Of a stretch of DNA of 64,000 nucleotides, positions 63,645 to 64,000 are shown piece by piece. Both the position numbers and the translations under genes were made by a program. The notes under the pieces are model-generated. The model was not told where the DNA came from and ran no database searches. It saw only the letters and a list, made by a program, of their open reading frames with translations. This DNA is from Aquabacterium sp. (lineage in GTDB: Bacteria; Pseudomonadota; Gammaproteobacteria; Burkholderiales; Burkholderiaceae_C): the NCBI RefSeq assembly GCF_029946005.1, contig NZ_JAQSDR010000027.1, positions 62,001-126,000 of the forward strand, written 5' to 3'. Position 1 is the first letter of the stretch, and each line of letters opens with the position of its first letter.

Positions 63645-64000
63645 TTACTTGAGTGGCTTGACCAGCACCTGCGAGCGCCGGTCCCATTTGTAGTGCCGCT
63701 TGCGTGCTTCGGGCAACCAGGCCGGGTCGACCGGTGCAAAGCCGCGTTTGATGAACCAGTGCATGGTCCGCGTGGTCAGCACGAACAATGAGGATGCGCC
63801 CATCGCGCGGGCGCGTTGTTCGATGCGCTTTAGGATGCGCTCGCCGTCGCCTTGGCCCTGCACATTGGGCGAGACGGTCAATGCGGCCATCTCCGCCGTG
63901 CCAGATTCAGGGTAGGCGTGCAGCGCGGCGCAGCCAAAGATCACGCCATCGTGCTCAATCACGGTGTACTGGGCCACGTCGCGCTCGATCTCGGTTCGGT
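63645..64000 (-). CDS. argA: N-acetylglutamate synthase-like GNAT (partial, C-terminus)
   Basis: The gene runs off the right edge; only the C-terminal about 118 residues are visible (upstream: RTEIERDVAQYTVIEHDG). The block FGCAALHAYPESGTAEMAALTVSPNVQGQGDGERIL is the GNAT acetyl-CoA site of bacterial ArgA, and the end WFIKRGFAPVDPAWLPEARKRHYKWDRRSQVLVKPL matches ArgA C-termini. It makes N-acetylglutamate, the first step of arginine biosynthesis. Confidence 0.9.
   Translation of the reverse strand, partial: RTEIERDVAQYTVIEHDGVIFGCAALHAYPESGTAEMAALTVSPNVQGQGDGERILKRIEQRARAMGASSLFVLTTRTMHWFIKRGFAPVDPAWLPEARKRHYKWDRRSQVLVKPLK

Overview
The window is about 64 kb of GC-rich, densely coding DNA. 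It most likely comes from a facultatively autotrophic betaproteobacterium of the order Burkholderiales. The basis is a red-type (form IC-like) RuBisCO operon under a divergent CbbR, a PEP-CTERM protein, an Entner-Doudoroff pair, and RdgC, YggX and DUF2126/alpha-E families typical of that group. I recognise no rRNA, tRNA, CRISPR array, insertion sequence or phage gene. The genus cannot be fixed from sequence reading alone.

Layout. (1) 1-4.3 kb is a decaying stretch. It holds a DUF2845-like gene, two copies of a GFA-family gene (one gutted, one fused to a signal-peptidase remnant), a cold-shock/excalibur gene and a csaA-like gene, nearly all frameshifted or truncated. An intact thioesterase and an intact PEP-CTERM HAF-repeat gene survive among them. 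(2) 4.3-8.8 kb carries small intact accessory genes: membrane proteins, a DUF2059 protein, an alpha/beta hydrolase, a cupin, an AHSA1-like protein and a TfoX-N protein, ending in a clear bidirectional terminator. (3) 8.8-17.4 kb holds a thiolase, cbbR, and the Calvin operon cbbL-cbbS-cbbX-cbbF-cbbP-cbbZ followed by a redoxin. (4) 17.4-27.6 kb holds DUF427, egtB-egtD (ergothioneine), edd-eda (Entner-Doudoroff), a hydratase, an SNF2 helicase and a second HAF-repeat protein. (5) 27.7-39.7 kb holds a 1366-residue multi-membrane-segment protein of unknown function, rdgC, an OmpA lipoprotein, a PF10118-type protein, an AraC regulator, an HPP-CBS protein, a tandem GAF protein, pgl and an ICMT-like methyltransferase. 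(6) 39.7-50.1 kb holds a GT-C-like membrane protein, two tandem BAHD-like acyltransferases, and a five-gene minus-strand operon (membrane fusion protein, ATPase, two permeases, secreted alpha/beta hydrolase). (7) 50.2-61.2 kb is an amidoligase/transglutaminase/circularly permuted ATP-grasp/alpha-E cluster with two sets of modules, one set fused. (8) 61.2-64 kb holds a GDSL esterase, yggX, a lipoprotein and the 3' end of an argA-like gene.

How the parts work together. CbbR probably controls CO2 fixation: RuBisCO (CbbLS) is kept active by CbbX, substrate is regenerated by CbbF and CbbP, and 2-phosphoglycolate is removed by CbbZ. Edd, Eda and Pgl make up the upper Entner-Doudoroff route. EgtB and EgtD make ergothioneine from histidine. 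The two most unusual regions are the tandem BAHD-like acyltransferases beside a MacAB/Lol-type exporter operon, and the double DUF2126/ATP-grasp/alpha-E cluster. The latter looks like a predicted peptide-ligation system with a possible sigma-54 promoter in its middle.
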